Assembly: GCA_018394295.1 (NCBI GenBank) | Contig: CP074573.1 | Location: forward strand, 1,991,156 to 2,055,155 | DNA length: 64,000 nt | Origin: Mycoplasmatota bacterium | GTDB taxonomy: Bacteria > Bacillota_I > Bacilli_A > Haloplasmatales > Haloplasmataceae | Direction of reading: 5' to 3' | Part shown: in pieces, positions 43,070 to 52,407 of the stretch | How positions within the stretch are numbered: position 1 is the first letter of the stretch | Layout of the letters: each line of letters begins with the position of its first letter | Translations under genes and position numbers: made by a program | The notes under the pieces: generated by a model | What the model was told of the DNA's origin: nothing | The model's database searches: none | What the model saw: only the letters and a program-made list of their open reading frames with translations

Positions 43070-43840
43070 TTAAAATAGTTTAAAACTCTTAGTTTTGATT
43101 TTTTGATAGTCATTTATCTTAATATCTTCATTAGAAATGACTCGTAGTGGATTATTATAAAATAAATCGTCTGCATACTTTTGGTCAAATTGTTTTTTAA
43201 TAAAATCATATCCAGCTTCTAAAATTAAAGGACGGTGTTTTAAATCATGCGCATCAGATGCGATAAAATGAACTAAACGATGTTTTAATAATTTTTTCAC
43301 GATTTTATGATTCGGATGACGATTATTTAGACTATTAACATTGACCTGCATATAATGTCCTTCTTTAACTAACTCATAAATATAATTAGGATTTTTATAG
43401 GTAATATCATACCGTTCAGGATGCGCTAAAATGACTTTATATCCATCTACTGAAAGGTTATATAAAGCTTCTTTTAAACTTAACACCCAAAAGTCATTTA
43501 AACGGTGTGTTTCAACGAGTATATAAGAAGAATTATTCAATGTTTGAAGTTTTTGATTATTTAATAAATTAGAAGTGTTTTTTGTTAAGAATATTTCACA
43601 CCCTGGGTAAACCTTAACCTTAATATCATTTGCATGAATTATTTGATTAAGATCCTCTACTTTTTTTTGAATAATCTCTCTAGTATTCTCAAACATATTT
43701 ACTTTGAAATGTGGGGTTACAATTAATTTTTCAATATGATTTTCATCAGCCATCTTCAAGAATCGAAGCGTTTCTTGTTCTGTTTTAGCACCATCATCAA
43801 TTTGAGGTAAAATATGATTATGGATATCAATAAATTTCAT
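43070..43840 (-). CDS. cpsB: CpsB/YwqE-type tyrosine-protein phosphatase (PHP fold)
   Basis: The 256-residue protein begins MKFIDIHNHILPQIDDGA and continues with LIVTPHF near 41, ILAHPERYD near 138 and ASDAHD near 194, the metal-binding motifs of the CpsB/CapC/YwqE PHP-type phosphatases. In Bacillota they dephosphorylate the tyrosine kinase that controls chain length and export of capsule or exopolysaccharide. No kinase (CpsD/YwqD) is in this gene set, which is unusual. It is the last gene of a leftward set with a heparinase-like protein and a large membrane protein. AGGTGAT precedes the ATG. Confidence 0.9.
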   Translation of the reverse strand: MKFIDIHNHILPQIDDGAKTEQETLRFLKMADENHIEKLIVTPHFKVNMFENTREIIQKKVEDLNQIIHANDIKVKVYPGCEIFLTKNTSNLLNNQKLQTLNNSSYILVETHRLNDFWVLSLKEALYNLSVDGYKVILAHPERYDITYKNPNYIYELVKEGHYMQVNVNSLNNRHPNHKIVKKLLKHRLVHFIASDAHDLKHRPLILEAGYDFIKKQFDQKYADDLFYNNPLRVISNEDIKINDYQKIKTKSFKLF

Positions 43841-43887
43841 AAATTATCACCTAGTACAATTGTACTGCTTTGCTTAATTTATGTAAA

Positions 43888-45693
43888 CTAAATTGATGAA
43901 TAAAATGAATTTATTGTTTTATTTAAAGTTTTTTGAGTTGATATTTTCTGATTTAATAGAAGATCATTTTTTGATATTTCATTGTAAGTTCTACCTCTTA
44001 AGATTGTATACGTATCTTCAATAATTTTGATATGAATGAGTTTGTCATTAGCAATAACATTGATTGAGGGTTCATTTCTTCCTAAATTAATTTGCGTCAC
44101 TATTAATTCAGTTTTACCCTTCCCATGATAAATTAATGTATGAGTGGGTTCAATCTGATTTAATTTCTGACTCATAAAACCTTTATATTGATTTTGATCT
44201 CCATAATAATAATGTGGAGTTAATAACATGGTACTATAAATTGGATTTATTTTAAAAGTGAGTTCATTGTTTAAGAAACCATAATAGTCCTTATAACCTT
44301 TTGTTTTTAATTTCAAGATTGGATTTAAATGAAAGATGATTTCATAATCATGCTTTTCTTTTGCGAAGATTTCATCAATTAATACTAATTGATTAGAAAC
44401 AAATAAAATATTTCGTTTTAGAATCACTCCTTCATATAAAGTATGAATACCACAGGCATATGTTAGACAGTCTTCTAATACCACATTAACGATACCACAG
44501 TGATTAAGTTGACATTTATCAATAGGGTAATCTTGAAAATCCACACAGATTGTATTATGTGCATAACTTCTATTAATTGCTTGACGGAAAAAATTGTCAG
44601 TTTGATAATTATACCGACCACCATCAATAAATAATGGATGTCCTTTATAAACTAAGTAAAAAGCTAAATTATCATGATGTTTATGATGAGTTGAATAAAA
44701 AGCATTATAAAAAAATAATTGATGATCTAAATCACTTGTGATTAAAAGATTTGCTTTTGGATAATAGATGTTTCTATAAACTAGATGTTTATCAATTTTC
44801 TCTTCTTTAAATAGTGATTTAAAATAGTTACTGTAAGGATGCGAATAAGATAAAAAAAGCGTTTGATTAATAGTAACATACGAACTATCCCCTATTGGAG
44901 GAAGAATTCCACCAGGTTGTGTAAAAGAATAAATAAAAAGATATAAATGATCCTGCTTCACTTTTATTTGATTTGAAAAAGTTTCTAATTCGGTAAATTG
45001 GTTGATAAAGGTGAGTAAATCATTTAACCGTAAAAACAAACGATAAGCATTTTGGATAGATTCTCCAAGAAAGGAAGATTCATCATCATCGATAAAATAA
45101 TCAAGTTGAATGGATAAACGCTTGATAGATTGGTCTATAAAAGAATTACATGCATTCTTTATATAATATTGGTTATAAAGAATTGCAGATGTTAATAAAG
45201 CAATGTCTTGATCTATACCATCAAGATGTTGCTTTTTATAGATATTATCATCACTAAGCATTTTCATATGAGATGACATCACTTCAATAAATATATCATC
45301 TAATATACATAAATCAAGTTTTTTACATATACTCAACAAATTAGATTCAACAAGTAATCTTTCAGCGATTACATGTGGATGATAACTCAGATTACAGTGA
45401 CTTCTGGGGTAATTTTCTTCATACCATGAATAAAATAAATGAAGTGCCTTTTCAATACTTTGGTCGTCTTTAAATAATTTATAATCAGTTAACAAGTAAC
45501 TTATCATCGTTAAACTATGTAGTTTATAAAGAAAATATCGATTATGATGATTATACCAAATTGTTTTTTTATACCTACATGATTTCAACTGTGGACTTAA
45601 AGCTATTTTATCACTTTTGATATCTATAACTAGCTTCTTCAATTGATTTAAACTAACATTATTCGTTAAACTAACTACATTGATATCTTGCAT
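43888..45693 (-). CDS. Heparinase II/III-like protein
   Basis: The 601-residue protein has an all-helical N-terminal half (alpha/alpha toroid, about 1-290) and a C-terminal beta-sandwich region. The core block HHKHHDNLAFYLVYKG, then FIDGGRYNY and SYAHNTICVD near 330-375 is characteristic of heparinase II/III-like lyases, which cleave uronic-acid polysaccharides by beta-elimination. There is no signal peptide, so it may act in the cytoplasm or be a polysaccharide-assembly enzyme, as seen where such proteins lie in capsule loci. It lies between the CpsB-type phosphatase and a large membrane protein, 17 nt from the latter. The ribosome site is weak. Confidence 0.82.
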   Translation of the reverse strand: MQDINVVSLTNNVSLNQLKKLVIDIKSDKIALSPQLKSCRYKKTIWYNHHNRYFLYKLHSLTMISYLLTDYKLFKDDQSIEKALHLFYSWYEENYPRSHCNLSYHPHVIAERLLVESNLLSICKKLDLCILDDIFIEVMSSHMKMLSDDNIYKKQHLDGIDQDIALLTSAILYNQYYIKNACNSFIDQSIKRLSIQLDYFIDDDESSFLGESIQNAYRLFLRLNDLLTFINQFTELETFSNQIKVKQDHLYLFIYSFTQPGGILPPIGDSSYVTINQTLFLSYSHPYSNYFKSLFKEEKIDKHLVYRNIYYPKANLLITSDLDHQLFFYNAFYSTHHKHHDNLAFYLVYKGHPLFIDGGRYNYQTDNFFRQAINRSYAHNTICVDFQDYPIDKCQLNHCGIVNVVLEDCLTYACGIHTLYEGVILKRNILFVSNQLVLIDEIFAKEKHDYEIIFHLNPILKLKTKGYKDYYGFLNNELTFKINPIYSTMLLTPHYYYGDQNQYKGFMSQKLNQIEPTHTLIYHGKGKTELIVTQINLGRNEPSINVIANDKLIHIKIIEDTYTILRGRTYNEISKNDLLLNQKISTQKTLNKTINSFYSSI

Positions 45694-45710
45694 TATATCA
45701 CTGCCTTTAT

Positions 45711-47567
45711 TTAAAACATATAAATGTTGTAATAACTAAATTCTTTTTTTGACTTACAAAGTAAATCAAGATAAGAATTAACCATCTTATTTTTATCTAC
45801 TATAATCGCATCAATATTATATTGAGTAATATTGTCAGCAAAAAGAACAACATCAATTGGTACTTTATCATTTATCGTGTAATACATTAGGAGTAACTCC
45901 TCATCTATGAAAACCTGATTATTTTCTTGAAGGTCTTGATTAGTTAATAATAAATTAATATTTTCTGTATTCACAGTAATTTCATTCAGTAAATCACTTG
46001 TGACTAAAATGTTTTTAATCTCTTTATTTTGATTTAAATAATCACTAAGGATTAATGCATCATTATCTATACGATAAAAAACATTTTGATTGGTGCTTCT
46101 AAGTGATTCTAAAGAATCATAAATCGTATGTGATACTCCAATAAATAAAAGAAGGATGATTGCTTTTTCAATAATACGTGTTTTTTTGATAAACATGTAT
46201 GTAATTGAAAATGCAAGAGGTATTAAACACATAAGATAAGTAAATTGAATGTGATGTTTGATAACAAAATAAACAGTTACTGGATTAATTAGTATCAGCA
46301 AAACGACCATTGGTAGATAAAACAATACTTTTTTAATTTGAATATCTTCTTTAGTCAGTTTAAATAAAGCATATAGACCTAATCCATAAAATAGTAGTAA
46401 TTGTGGTCTTTGATTACGATATTCTTTTTTAATTTGAAGGATAACTTCTTCATTTATGTTTAAATCAAGTTTTTTAAATAAATAATTGTATAAAAACATT
46501 AAGAAAACAACAAAGATAATTGATGAAAACAAAAGTATCTTTTGATGATGATTCTTTTTTTGATAGGTAATCAAAGAGACTGATGCAATCAGTAATAAAA
46601 ATACTATATAATAGAGGAGTTTAATGTTTGGGTGGTAACTATATATAATAAGGTGAAAAAATAATGGGAATAAGCTAACAAAGATAAGAGTAGCTAATAA
46701 TTGTGGGGTTTTATAGGCTTTAATAAGTAGAAGAGTAATGATGAATGCAATATTAATTAAAAACTGCATGAAAAGGCTTATTGGAGTCAATGCCATTGCA
46801 GTCATATTGATTAAAAAGAATAATAAGAAATTATTTTTATCCAAACGATAAAATAATACCCATTGAAAAGGTACTATCGCATATAAATAAACAGCCTCAC
46901 CTGAAAATGGATAATAGATGAATTGATAGGCATTTTGTGGTAGAAGAATATCTCTAATGCCAGAATTGACAACTGTAAAAAGCAGTAAGAAGAAAATAAA
47001 TGCATAACGACAATTTTTGGTAGAATGAAATAGCACACAAAAACATTCATAAATGGTGTACATGATCATAAATAAATGAATAAAGGTAACGACATTTACA
47101 CAATAAACGGTTGAGTTAATATTTAAAAATGAAGAATACATTAACGTATACGTTTGAAACGCAGATAAATTAATCGCTTGATTGATGTTTTGGTGAATAG
47201 TTGATAAATATTCCGATGCTTCTCCTGGAATTATAAACGCTAAGGTTAAAAAGTGATAAATATAAGCTAATATTAAAATGATTATTATATAATCAAATTT
47301 GATACTTTTTCGCCTTGTTGATAACATAAGGAAAATAAACATTATCACTATATAGATGGGAAAAAGGATATTTTCAAATAGTGTATAAGGATAATGTCTT
47401 AAAACAAAATAAACATTAATAGAATAGAAGATTAATAATGAAAATAAATACCCTATGATTAAATTCATATGCTTAAACTTAATCTTGAATAAGTGTTTAA
47501 CAACACTTCCTATTCGTTCATAAACAATTAGTTGTAATACAGCTATAATTAATAATTTAAAAAACAT
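45711..47567 (-). CDS. Large polytopic membrane protein, possible polysaccharide assembly role
   Basis: The 618-residue protein has about a dozen membrane spans over residues 1-480 and a soluble C-terminal part of about 130 residues (from YRIDNDALILSDYLNQN) that is predicted alpha/beta. The layout resembles GT-C type glycosyltransferases and the DUF6077-like membrane proteins of Bacillota, but no diagnostic motif could be confirmed. AGGTGAT precedes the ATG. It is flanked closely by the heparinase-like gene and the 83-aa gene, so it probably works in the same surface-polysaccharide process. Confidence 0.6.
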   Translation of the reverse strand: MFFKLLIIAVLQLIVYERIGSVVKHLFKIKFKHMNLIIGYLFSLLIFYSINVYFVLRHYPYTLFENILFPIYIVIMFIFLMLSTRRKSIKFDYIIIILILAYIYHFLTLAFIIPGEASEYLSTIHQNINQAINLSAFQTYTLMYSSFLNINSTVYCVNVVTFIHLFMIMYTIYECFCVLFHSTKNCRYAFIFFLLLFTVVNSGIRDILLPQNAYQFIYYPFSGEAVYLYAIVPFQWVLFYRLDKNNFLLFFLINMTAMALTPISLFMQFLINIAFIITLLLIKAYKTPQLLATLIFVSLFPLFFHLIIYSYHPNIKLLYYIVFLLLIASVSLITYQKKNHHQKILLFSSIIFVVFLMFLYNYLFKKLDLNINEEVILQIKKEYRNQRPQLLLFYGLGLYALFKLTKEDIQIKKVLFYLPMVVLLILINPVTVYFVIKHHIQFTYLMCLIPLAFSITYMFIKKTRIIEKAIILLLFIGVSHTIYDSLESLRSTNQNVFYRIDNDALILSDYLNQNKEIKNILVTSDLLNEITVNTENINLLLTNQDLQENNQVFIDEELLLMYYTINDKVPIDVVLFADNITQYNIDAIIVDKNKMVNSYLDLLCKSKKEFSYYNIYMF

Positions 47568-47592
47568 AATATCACCTAAATTTATTATGCCT

Positions 47593-47844
47593 TTAAACTT
47601 TATCTTTATGAATATAATATCGCATGACTTGTAGAATAAATTGATACGCTAAAAAATCAAAGTTTTCATGATAAATAACTTTTGTTTCGTATAACTTATA
47701 TACATAAAATAATGAGATTATCCCTCTTTCATATAATACATCTACATCTTCTTTATTATGAGTAATGTCTTTTAGACATAAGATGATCAAATAAGATTTC
47801 TCAGGCAATACATTATCCATAAAGTTAATATAATAATTATTCAT
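47593..47844 (-). CDS. Uncharacterised small protein, 83 residues
   Basis: A good site GGAGGG lies 6 nt before the ATG. The protein is soluble, rich in Tyr and Ile, with alternating strand and helix character, and ends FDFLAYQFILQVMRYY. The ending resembles the FDFLSYLLL at the end of the 68-aa protein at 48842, suggesting a shared small domain. No family recognised. It lies 25 nt upstream of the large membrane protein and is likely cotranscribed with it. Confidence 0.6.
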   Translation of the reverse strand: MNNYYINFMDNVLPEKSYLIILCLKDITHNKEDVDVLYERGIISLFYVYKLYETKVIYHENFDFLAYQFILQVMRYYIHKDKV

Positions 47845-47907
47845 AATTTCCCTCCAATTTGTAGAATGTATGTCTATATTTACGCTATATATCGACTATT
47901 TTTTTAA

Positions 47908-48753
47908 TTACTTAATATTTTTCTTAGATTCATGCTCTTCTTTGATTAAACCTAATAGTTTACTATCAATTAAAGGTGGATCTATTTGAAGTTTTTCAAC
48001 TTCAAAATTATAGTATTTTTTAATAATCTCATCATGGATTTTAATGAATTGTTTTTCTTTATCCGTCATTTTATGTTGCTTAGTTAATAATTCAATTATT
48101 TTAATCACATTAATTATCGTAATAATTACATCTAATTTATCTGTTATTAACTCTATTAGTCCAGGACTTTGAATTGTCATTTTTATTTTTAAATCCTGAT
48201 GATACACTTCTTTAAGTAATAAATGATAAAGTCCATAAAGACTTTTACATAAAATATGATCTTGTTGATTGACTTTTAAGACAAAGTGAAAAGCCGTTTC
48301 TTTTCGAAAAATAGAATATAAGTTTCTTTCAATCTCGTATTTCATTTTATTAAGACAAATGATTGGATGAGCTAAATGAATAAATTGATGAATATGATGT
48401 AATTTCTCTATTCCGAGTTCCTTTATCCAGATGACATTTTTATAAATTTTGTCCATTTCAATATAATATTGTGAAGTTATTTTGCCTATAAATAATTTTT
48501 TATTTCTTGAACTAGGAATCAAAACAATATCATCAATTTTTAATTGATTAATAAATAAATTAAGTTCTTTTTCTTTCTTCTTATTTTCCGCTATATAATT
48601 ACCTTTTTCATCTACATGAATTAATAAAGGATATAAACCCACTCTATTTTCTTCTAAATAAGAAGAATAATACTTACCATTGTTTGTTTTAATTAAGAAA
48701 TAATTTGTTTCAACATTAATTGTTGGAAATGATTTTAATATCTGATTGACCAT
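47908..48753 (-). CDS. Uncharacterised 281-aa protein
   Basis: No family recognised. Residues about 60-120 (IDDIVLIPSSRNKKLFIGKI, then VIWIKEL) look like a small beta-barrel of the PUA/SH3-like sort. Residues about 155-200 are strand-rich, and after QSPGLIELI (near 200) there is a hydrophobic stretch IITIINVIKIIELL that may be a membrane span or buried helix, then a charged tail ending ESKKNIK. AGGAGGT precedes the ATG. It is flanked by two small genes with similar C-termini, in the leftward gene set that ends with the heparinase-like and CpsB-type genes. Confidence 0.6.
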   Translation of the reverse strand: MVNQILKSFPTINVETNYFLIKTNNGKYYSSYLEENRVGLYPLLIHVDEKGNYIAENKKKEKELNLFINQLKIDDIVLIPSSRNKKLFIGKITSQYYIEMDKIYKNVIWIKELGIEKLHHIHQFIHLAHPIICLNKMKYEIERNLYSIFRKETAFHFVLKVNQQDHILCKSLYGLYHLLLKEVYHQDLKIKMTIQSPGLIELITDKLDVIITIINVIKIIELLTKQHKMTDKEKQFIKIHDEIIKKYYNFEVEKLQIDPPLIDSKLLGLIKEEHESKKNIK

Positions 48754-48841
48754 AAAAAAACCTCCTATCGTTTATTCATAATAAAAATAAACAAAAAGAA
48801 GTCTCTTGGGGAACTATTTTCCAGTTTATTTTAAATTCATA

Positions 48842-49048
48842 TTACCTAATTGCATTTATACGTAATAATAGATAACTTAAAAAATCAAACAATTGAGGAA
48901 TAAATGTAAATACTTTTACAATTGATTGACATACCTTCATGGTTTTTAATTTAATCGTATTCTTCAAATCGATTTCCTCACTCTCTTTTAAAATTAAATT
49001 TTCAAAAAATTTATGATTCAAAAGAAATAATTGATTTGGATAATACAT
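48842..49048 (-). CDS. Uncharacterised small protein, 68 residues
   Basis: ATG 49048 is taken as start because GGAGGT lies 6 nt upstream; an in-frame TTG at 49054 overlaps that site. The protein is basic with a mixed polar N-terminus and a hydrophobic C-terminal segment (FTFIPQLFDFLSYLLLRI) that could lie in or at the membrane. Its ending resembles that of the 83-aa protein at 47593. It is divergent from the hydrogenase operon and is the first gene of the leftward set. Confidence 0.55.
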   Translation of the reverse strand: MYYPNQLFLLNHKFFENLILKESEEIDLKNTIKLKTMKVCQSIVKVFTFIPQLFDFLSYLLLRINAIR

Positions 49049-49111
49049 AAGCAACCTCCAATTATATTCGCCTAATTTATCATATTAGATTAAAAAAATA
49101 ATGTTCATAAT

Positions 49112-49125
49112 TGAAAGCATTTTCA
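49112..49125. promoter_or_regulatory. Palindrome resembling a CcpA (cre) site
   Basis: TGAAAGCATTTTCA differs at one position from the cre consensus TGWAANCGNTNWCA and is nearly palindromic. It lies 12 nt upstream of the -35 box of the hydrogenase operon, so it could activate or repress. No CcpA gene is in the window. Confidence 0.4.
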
Positions 49126-49137
49126 ACTATTTCATCA

Positions 49138-49166
49138 TTGATACATATACCATTTTATGATAGAAT
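49138..49166 (+). promoter_or_regulatory. SigA-type promoter of the hydrogenase operon
   Basis: TTGATA (49138-49143), exactly 17-nt spacer, TAGAAT (49161-49166). The leader to the ATG at 49285 would be about 110 nt, longer than usual here, leaving room for regulation. Confidence 0.65.
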
Positions 49167-49284
49167 CAAGTTGTAAGAAATTGTGAATTTTTTCTCAAAT
49201 AAAAGGATAATTCGATTTATATATTAAAACAGCTAATTAAATTTCTTTAATAGTAAAAATATTTGAATTAGGAAGGGAAATAAT

Positions 49285-49536
49285 ATGAAAGTTATTAAAG
49301 TATGTATAGGAAGTGCGTGTCATTTAAAAGGTTCATATGATGTAATTGAAGAGCTAAAAAGACTTATTAAAGAGAAAAATCTAGAAGATCAAATTGAATT
49401 AAATGCAGCTTTTTGTTTAGGACATTGTGTAGAAGCTGTATCTGTTTTACGATGGGATAATAAAGTTATATCATTTTCTAGGGATAATGTTGCAGAGATT
49501 TTCGAACAAGAAATTGAAGCATATCTTAAGGATTAA
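49285..49536 (+). CDS. NuoE-like [2Fe-2S] thioredoxin-fold ferredoxin
   Basis: The 83-residue protein is a short thioredoxin-like ferredoxin with the cluster ligands CIGSAC at residues 7-12 and CLGHC near 44-48, the C-x4-C...C-x3-C pattern of NuoE/HydC-type electron carriers. It lacks the long N-terminal helix of NuoE. It probably passes electrons to or from the following iron-sulfur proteins. GGAAGGGA precedes the ATG. It is the first of four closely spaced genes, and the order resembles the TM1420-TM1422 genes of Thermotoga. Confidence 0.88.
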   Translation: MKVIKVCIGSACHLKGSYDVIEELKRLIKEKNLEDQIELNAAFCLGHCVEAVSVLRWDNKVISFSRDNVAEIFEQEIEAYLKD

Positions 49537-49539
49537 TAA

Positions 49540-51249
49540 ATGAGTGTAATTAATTTTAATCAAACGAATTGTCAAAATTGTTATGCTTGTGTTCGTGTAT
49601 GTCCTGTAAATGCAATCAAAGTGATAAAAAACCATGCTGAAATCATGGAAACTAAATGTATTGCTTGTGGAAAATGTTTAGACGTTTGTCCCAAAAATGC
49701 TAAAAAAGTTCAAAGTGAATTAGAAAAAGTTAAATGTTTTCTGAAAAATAAAGAAGAAGTTGTCGTTTCAATTGCCCCTTCATTTGTAAGTGTTTTTGCT
49801 GAAAATAGTACAAAAATAAGTACAGCATTAAAAAAAATAGGTTTTTCTTATGTAGAAGAAACAGTCGTAGGTGCTAAACTTGTAACAGAAGAATATAATC
49901 GATATATACAAAATATGAAGGATACTTCTTATATTACAAGTTGTTGTCCAACGATAAATTTATTAATACAAAAATATTATCCAGATCAAATTCCACACTT
50001 ACTACCTGTCGTATCACCTATGGTAGCACATACTAGGTTATTAAAAGCAAAGTATGGAAATAAGGTAAAAGCTGTTTTTATCGGACCTTGTTTATCAAAA
50101 AAATTAGAAGGCATCGATGAAAATACAATTGATGCTGTTTTAATCTTTGAAGAATTAATCGAACTAATTAATGAAAATTATATTGATTTTAATGAATTAG
50201 AAGAAAGCCCATTTGATGATTCCATGCCATCCTACAGAAGTTACCCATTAACGGGTGGTGTTTTACAAAATATTAAGCAGAACAAACAACAAACCTTATC
50301 TGTAAGTGGATTAACTGACTGTATTCAAACCTTAGAAGCCATTAAACAAGGAAAACATAAAAATATTACCTTTGAAATGAGTGCTTGTGAACATAGCTGT
50401 ATTAGTGGTTCGGGTATGCCTAAAGATAATGTTGATATCGTTGAAAGAAAATTGAGGGTCCTAAGATATTCATCATTAAATGATAATAAGCCCTCAGGTG
50501 AAGATAAAACAATTTATTCAGTTAATTTACAACAATCATTTCCATCATTATATACACCATTAAAAATACCTTCAGAAGAAAAAATAAAAGAGATATTAAA
50601 AACACTTGGAAAAACTGAGGTTGATGATGAATTAAATTGTGGAACTTGTGGCTACAAAACTTGTAAAGATAAAGCAATCGCTATTTATAATGGGATGGCT
50701 GAATTAAATATGTGTTTACCATTTATGAGATATCGTGCTGAAACACTAACGAATGTTATATTTGATGTAACACCAAATACTGTATTAATGATTAAAAAAG
50801 ATTTAACTATTCTTGAATTTAATCCAGCGGCAGAAACATTTTTTAACATGCAAAGAAATGATGTTATAGGATTACCTGTTTCTGTTGTTTTAGATGATGA
50901 TTTATTTAGTTATGTTGCTAAGCATAACTGTAATATCATTGGTAAAAGAATGTCTGTTAACAATAATAAATCAGTTGTTATTCAAAATATTGTTTGGATT
51001 GACTCTCATGAAGTGATGTTATGTATTCTTCATGATATTACTGACCAAGTTAAAAAACAAGAATGGATGAAAAGCCTTAAAATAAATGCCATAGATATGG
51101 CACAACAAGTAATTAATAAACAAATGATGGTTGCGCAAGAAATTGCAAGTCTTTTAGGTGAAACAACTGCTGAAACAAAAGTCACTTTAACTCATTTAAA
51201 GAAACTCATTCAACAAGAAGAGGACGATAAAGATGAATTACTTCGTTGA
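49540..51249 (+). CDS. HydS-like sensory [FeFe]-hydrogenase-family protein with PAS domain
   Basis: The 569-residue protein has two [4Fe-4S] ferredoxin motifs (CQNCYACVRVCP from residue 11 and CIACGKCLDVCP from about 40), an H-cluster domain with TSCCP near 135, GPCLSKK near 182 and ACEHSC near 282 that keeps four Cys ligands, a further four-Cys iron-sulfur region (CGTCGYKTC, about 367), and a PAS domain (about 395-490) with a helical tail. This layout is that of group C, putatively H2- or redox-sensing hydrogenases, rather than the bifurcating type. The tail would signal to the phosphatase encoded next, whose start overlaps it by 17 nt. Confidence 0.88.
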   Translation: MSVINFNQTNCQNCYACVRVCPVNAIKVIKNHAEIMETKCIACGKCLDVCPKNAKKVQSELEKVKCFLKNKEEVVVSIAPSFVSVFAENSTKISTALKKIGFSYVEETVVGAKLVTEEYNRYIQNMKDTSYITSCCPTINLLIQKYYPDQIPHLLPVVSPMVAHTRLLKAKYGNKVKAVFIGPCLSKKLEGIDENTIDAVLIFEELIELINENYIDFNELEESPFDDSMPSYRSYPLTGGVLQNIKQNKQQTLSVSGLTDCIQTLEAIKQGKHKNITFEMSACEHSCISGSGMPKDNVDIVERKLRVLRYSSLNDNKPSGEDKTIYSVNLQQSFPSLYTPLKIPSEEKIKEILKTLGKTEVDDELNCGTCGYKTCKDKAIAIYNGMAELNMCLPFMRYRAETLTNVIFDVTPNTVLMIKKDLTILEFNPAAETFFNMQRNDVIGLPVSVVLDDDLFSYVAKHNCNIIGKRMSVNNNKSVVIQNIVWIDSHEVMLCILHDITDQVKKQEWMKSLKINAIDMAQQVINKQMMVAQEIASLLGETTAETKVTLTHLKKLIQQEEDDKDELLR

Positions 51250-52393
51250 TTTTGCATCCGGTCATTTAAACAAAAATGGTGAAGAATTATGTGGTGATAA
51301 CGTAGAATTTATACGATCTAATAATCAAATCATTGGTATTTTATCTGATGGATTAGGTAGTGGTGTCAAAGCTAATATATTATCAACCTTAACTAGTAAA
51401 ATCGCAATAACCATGTTAAAAGAAGGTTTATCTATAGAAGAGGTAGTTGATACACTCATTCATACCTTACCAGTATGTAAAATAAGAGAGTTAGCTTATT
51501 CAACTTTTACCATTATAAAAGTTGATAATACCGGGCAAGTATATGTTGCTGAATTTGATAACCCTAAAGTATATTTTTTAAGAAAAGGAAAACTACTCCC
51601 TTTACCCAGAAATGAACGTGTTATCAATGGACAGAAAATCTCTGAAAGCACATTTCAACTGCATAAAGGAGACACAATCGTCTTTGTAAGTGATGGTGTC
51701 ATCCATGCTGGAGTAGGTAAAACTCTAAATTTAGGTTGGGGTTGGGATGAAGTAGCCAATTATTTAGAATTATTTATCGATGAGAATATATCTGCCAAAA
51801 ATATCACCAACCACATGTTACAGGTTGTAAATGATTTTTATTTAGGAAAACCAGGAGATGATGTCACGGTTGTTACAATAAAAGCGATACAGAAAAAACA
51901 TGCTGTTTTATTTTCTGGACCCCCAAAAGATTCAAAAGATGATCAACTAGTTGTAGAAGAATTAACGAAGAATGATTGTATAAAAATTGTTTGTGGTGGG
52001 ACTGCAGCGAATATTGTATCACGAGAATTAGATGAAGAATTAAAAACAAATTTTGAATTTTATGACCCAACAATTCCACCTACTGCATCAATAGAAGGTA
52101 TTGATCTAGTAACAGAAGGAGTTCTAACTCTTAAAGGTGTCGTAAATAAATTAAAACAAATTAATCATTTAAATGATTTAACCTTTTTAAGAAAAAACGA
52201 TGGTGCATCTAGATTAACTAAAATACTATATGAGGACTGTACAAACATTACACTTTTAATAGGTAAAGCAATAAATCCTGCTCACCAAAATCCAGATTTC
52301 CCTCAAGAATTAAGTATTAAGTTAAGTGTATTAAAAGAACTTGAAGAAGTTTTAATTCGTTTAGGAAAAATCGTAGAAGTCCAATACTACTAA
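51233..52393 (+). CDS. SpoIIE-type PP2C serine phosphatase
   Basis: The 386-residue protein begins with a PP2C/SpoIIE phosphatase domain (about 1-215): ILSDGLGSGVKAN near 35-47, FVSDGV near 160 and GDDVTVV near 203 give the metal-binding Asp residues. A C-terminal part of about 165 residues (CGGTAANIVSRELD, then EGIDLVTEGVLTL) is of unknown function but typical of phosphatases found beside HydS. It is expected to turn the HydS state into dephosphorylation of an unknown protein, possibly an anti-anti-sigma-type partner not in this window. GAGG lies 9 nt before the ATG. Confidence 0.88.
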   Translation: MNYFVDFASGHLNKNGEELCGDNVEFIRSNNQIIGILSDGLGSGVKANILSTLTSKIAITMLKEGLSIEEVVDTLIHTLPVCKIRELAYSTFTIIKVDNTGQVYVAEFDNPKVYFLRKGKLLPLPRNERVINGQKISESTFQLHKGDTIVFVSDGVIHAGVGKTLNLGWGWDEVANYLELFIDENISAKNITNHMLQVVNDFYLGKPGDDVTVVTIKAIQKKHAVLFSGPPKDSKDDQLVVEELTKNDCIKIVCGGTAANIVSRELDEELKTNFEFYDPTIPPTASIEGIDLVTEGVLTLKGVVNKLKQINHLNDLTFLRKNDGASRLTKILYEDCTNITLLIGKAINPAHQNPDFPQELSIKLSVLKELEEVLIRLGKIVEVQYY

Positions 52394-52407
52394 GGAGAGC
52401 ATACATA

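Noticed and set aside
43888-45693. Heparinase-like protein as secreted polysaccharide-degrading enzyme
   Set aside because: The N-terminus has no signal peptide and no sugar-uptake genes are adjacent, so a catabolic utilisation locus is not supported.
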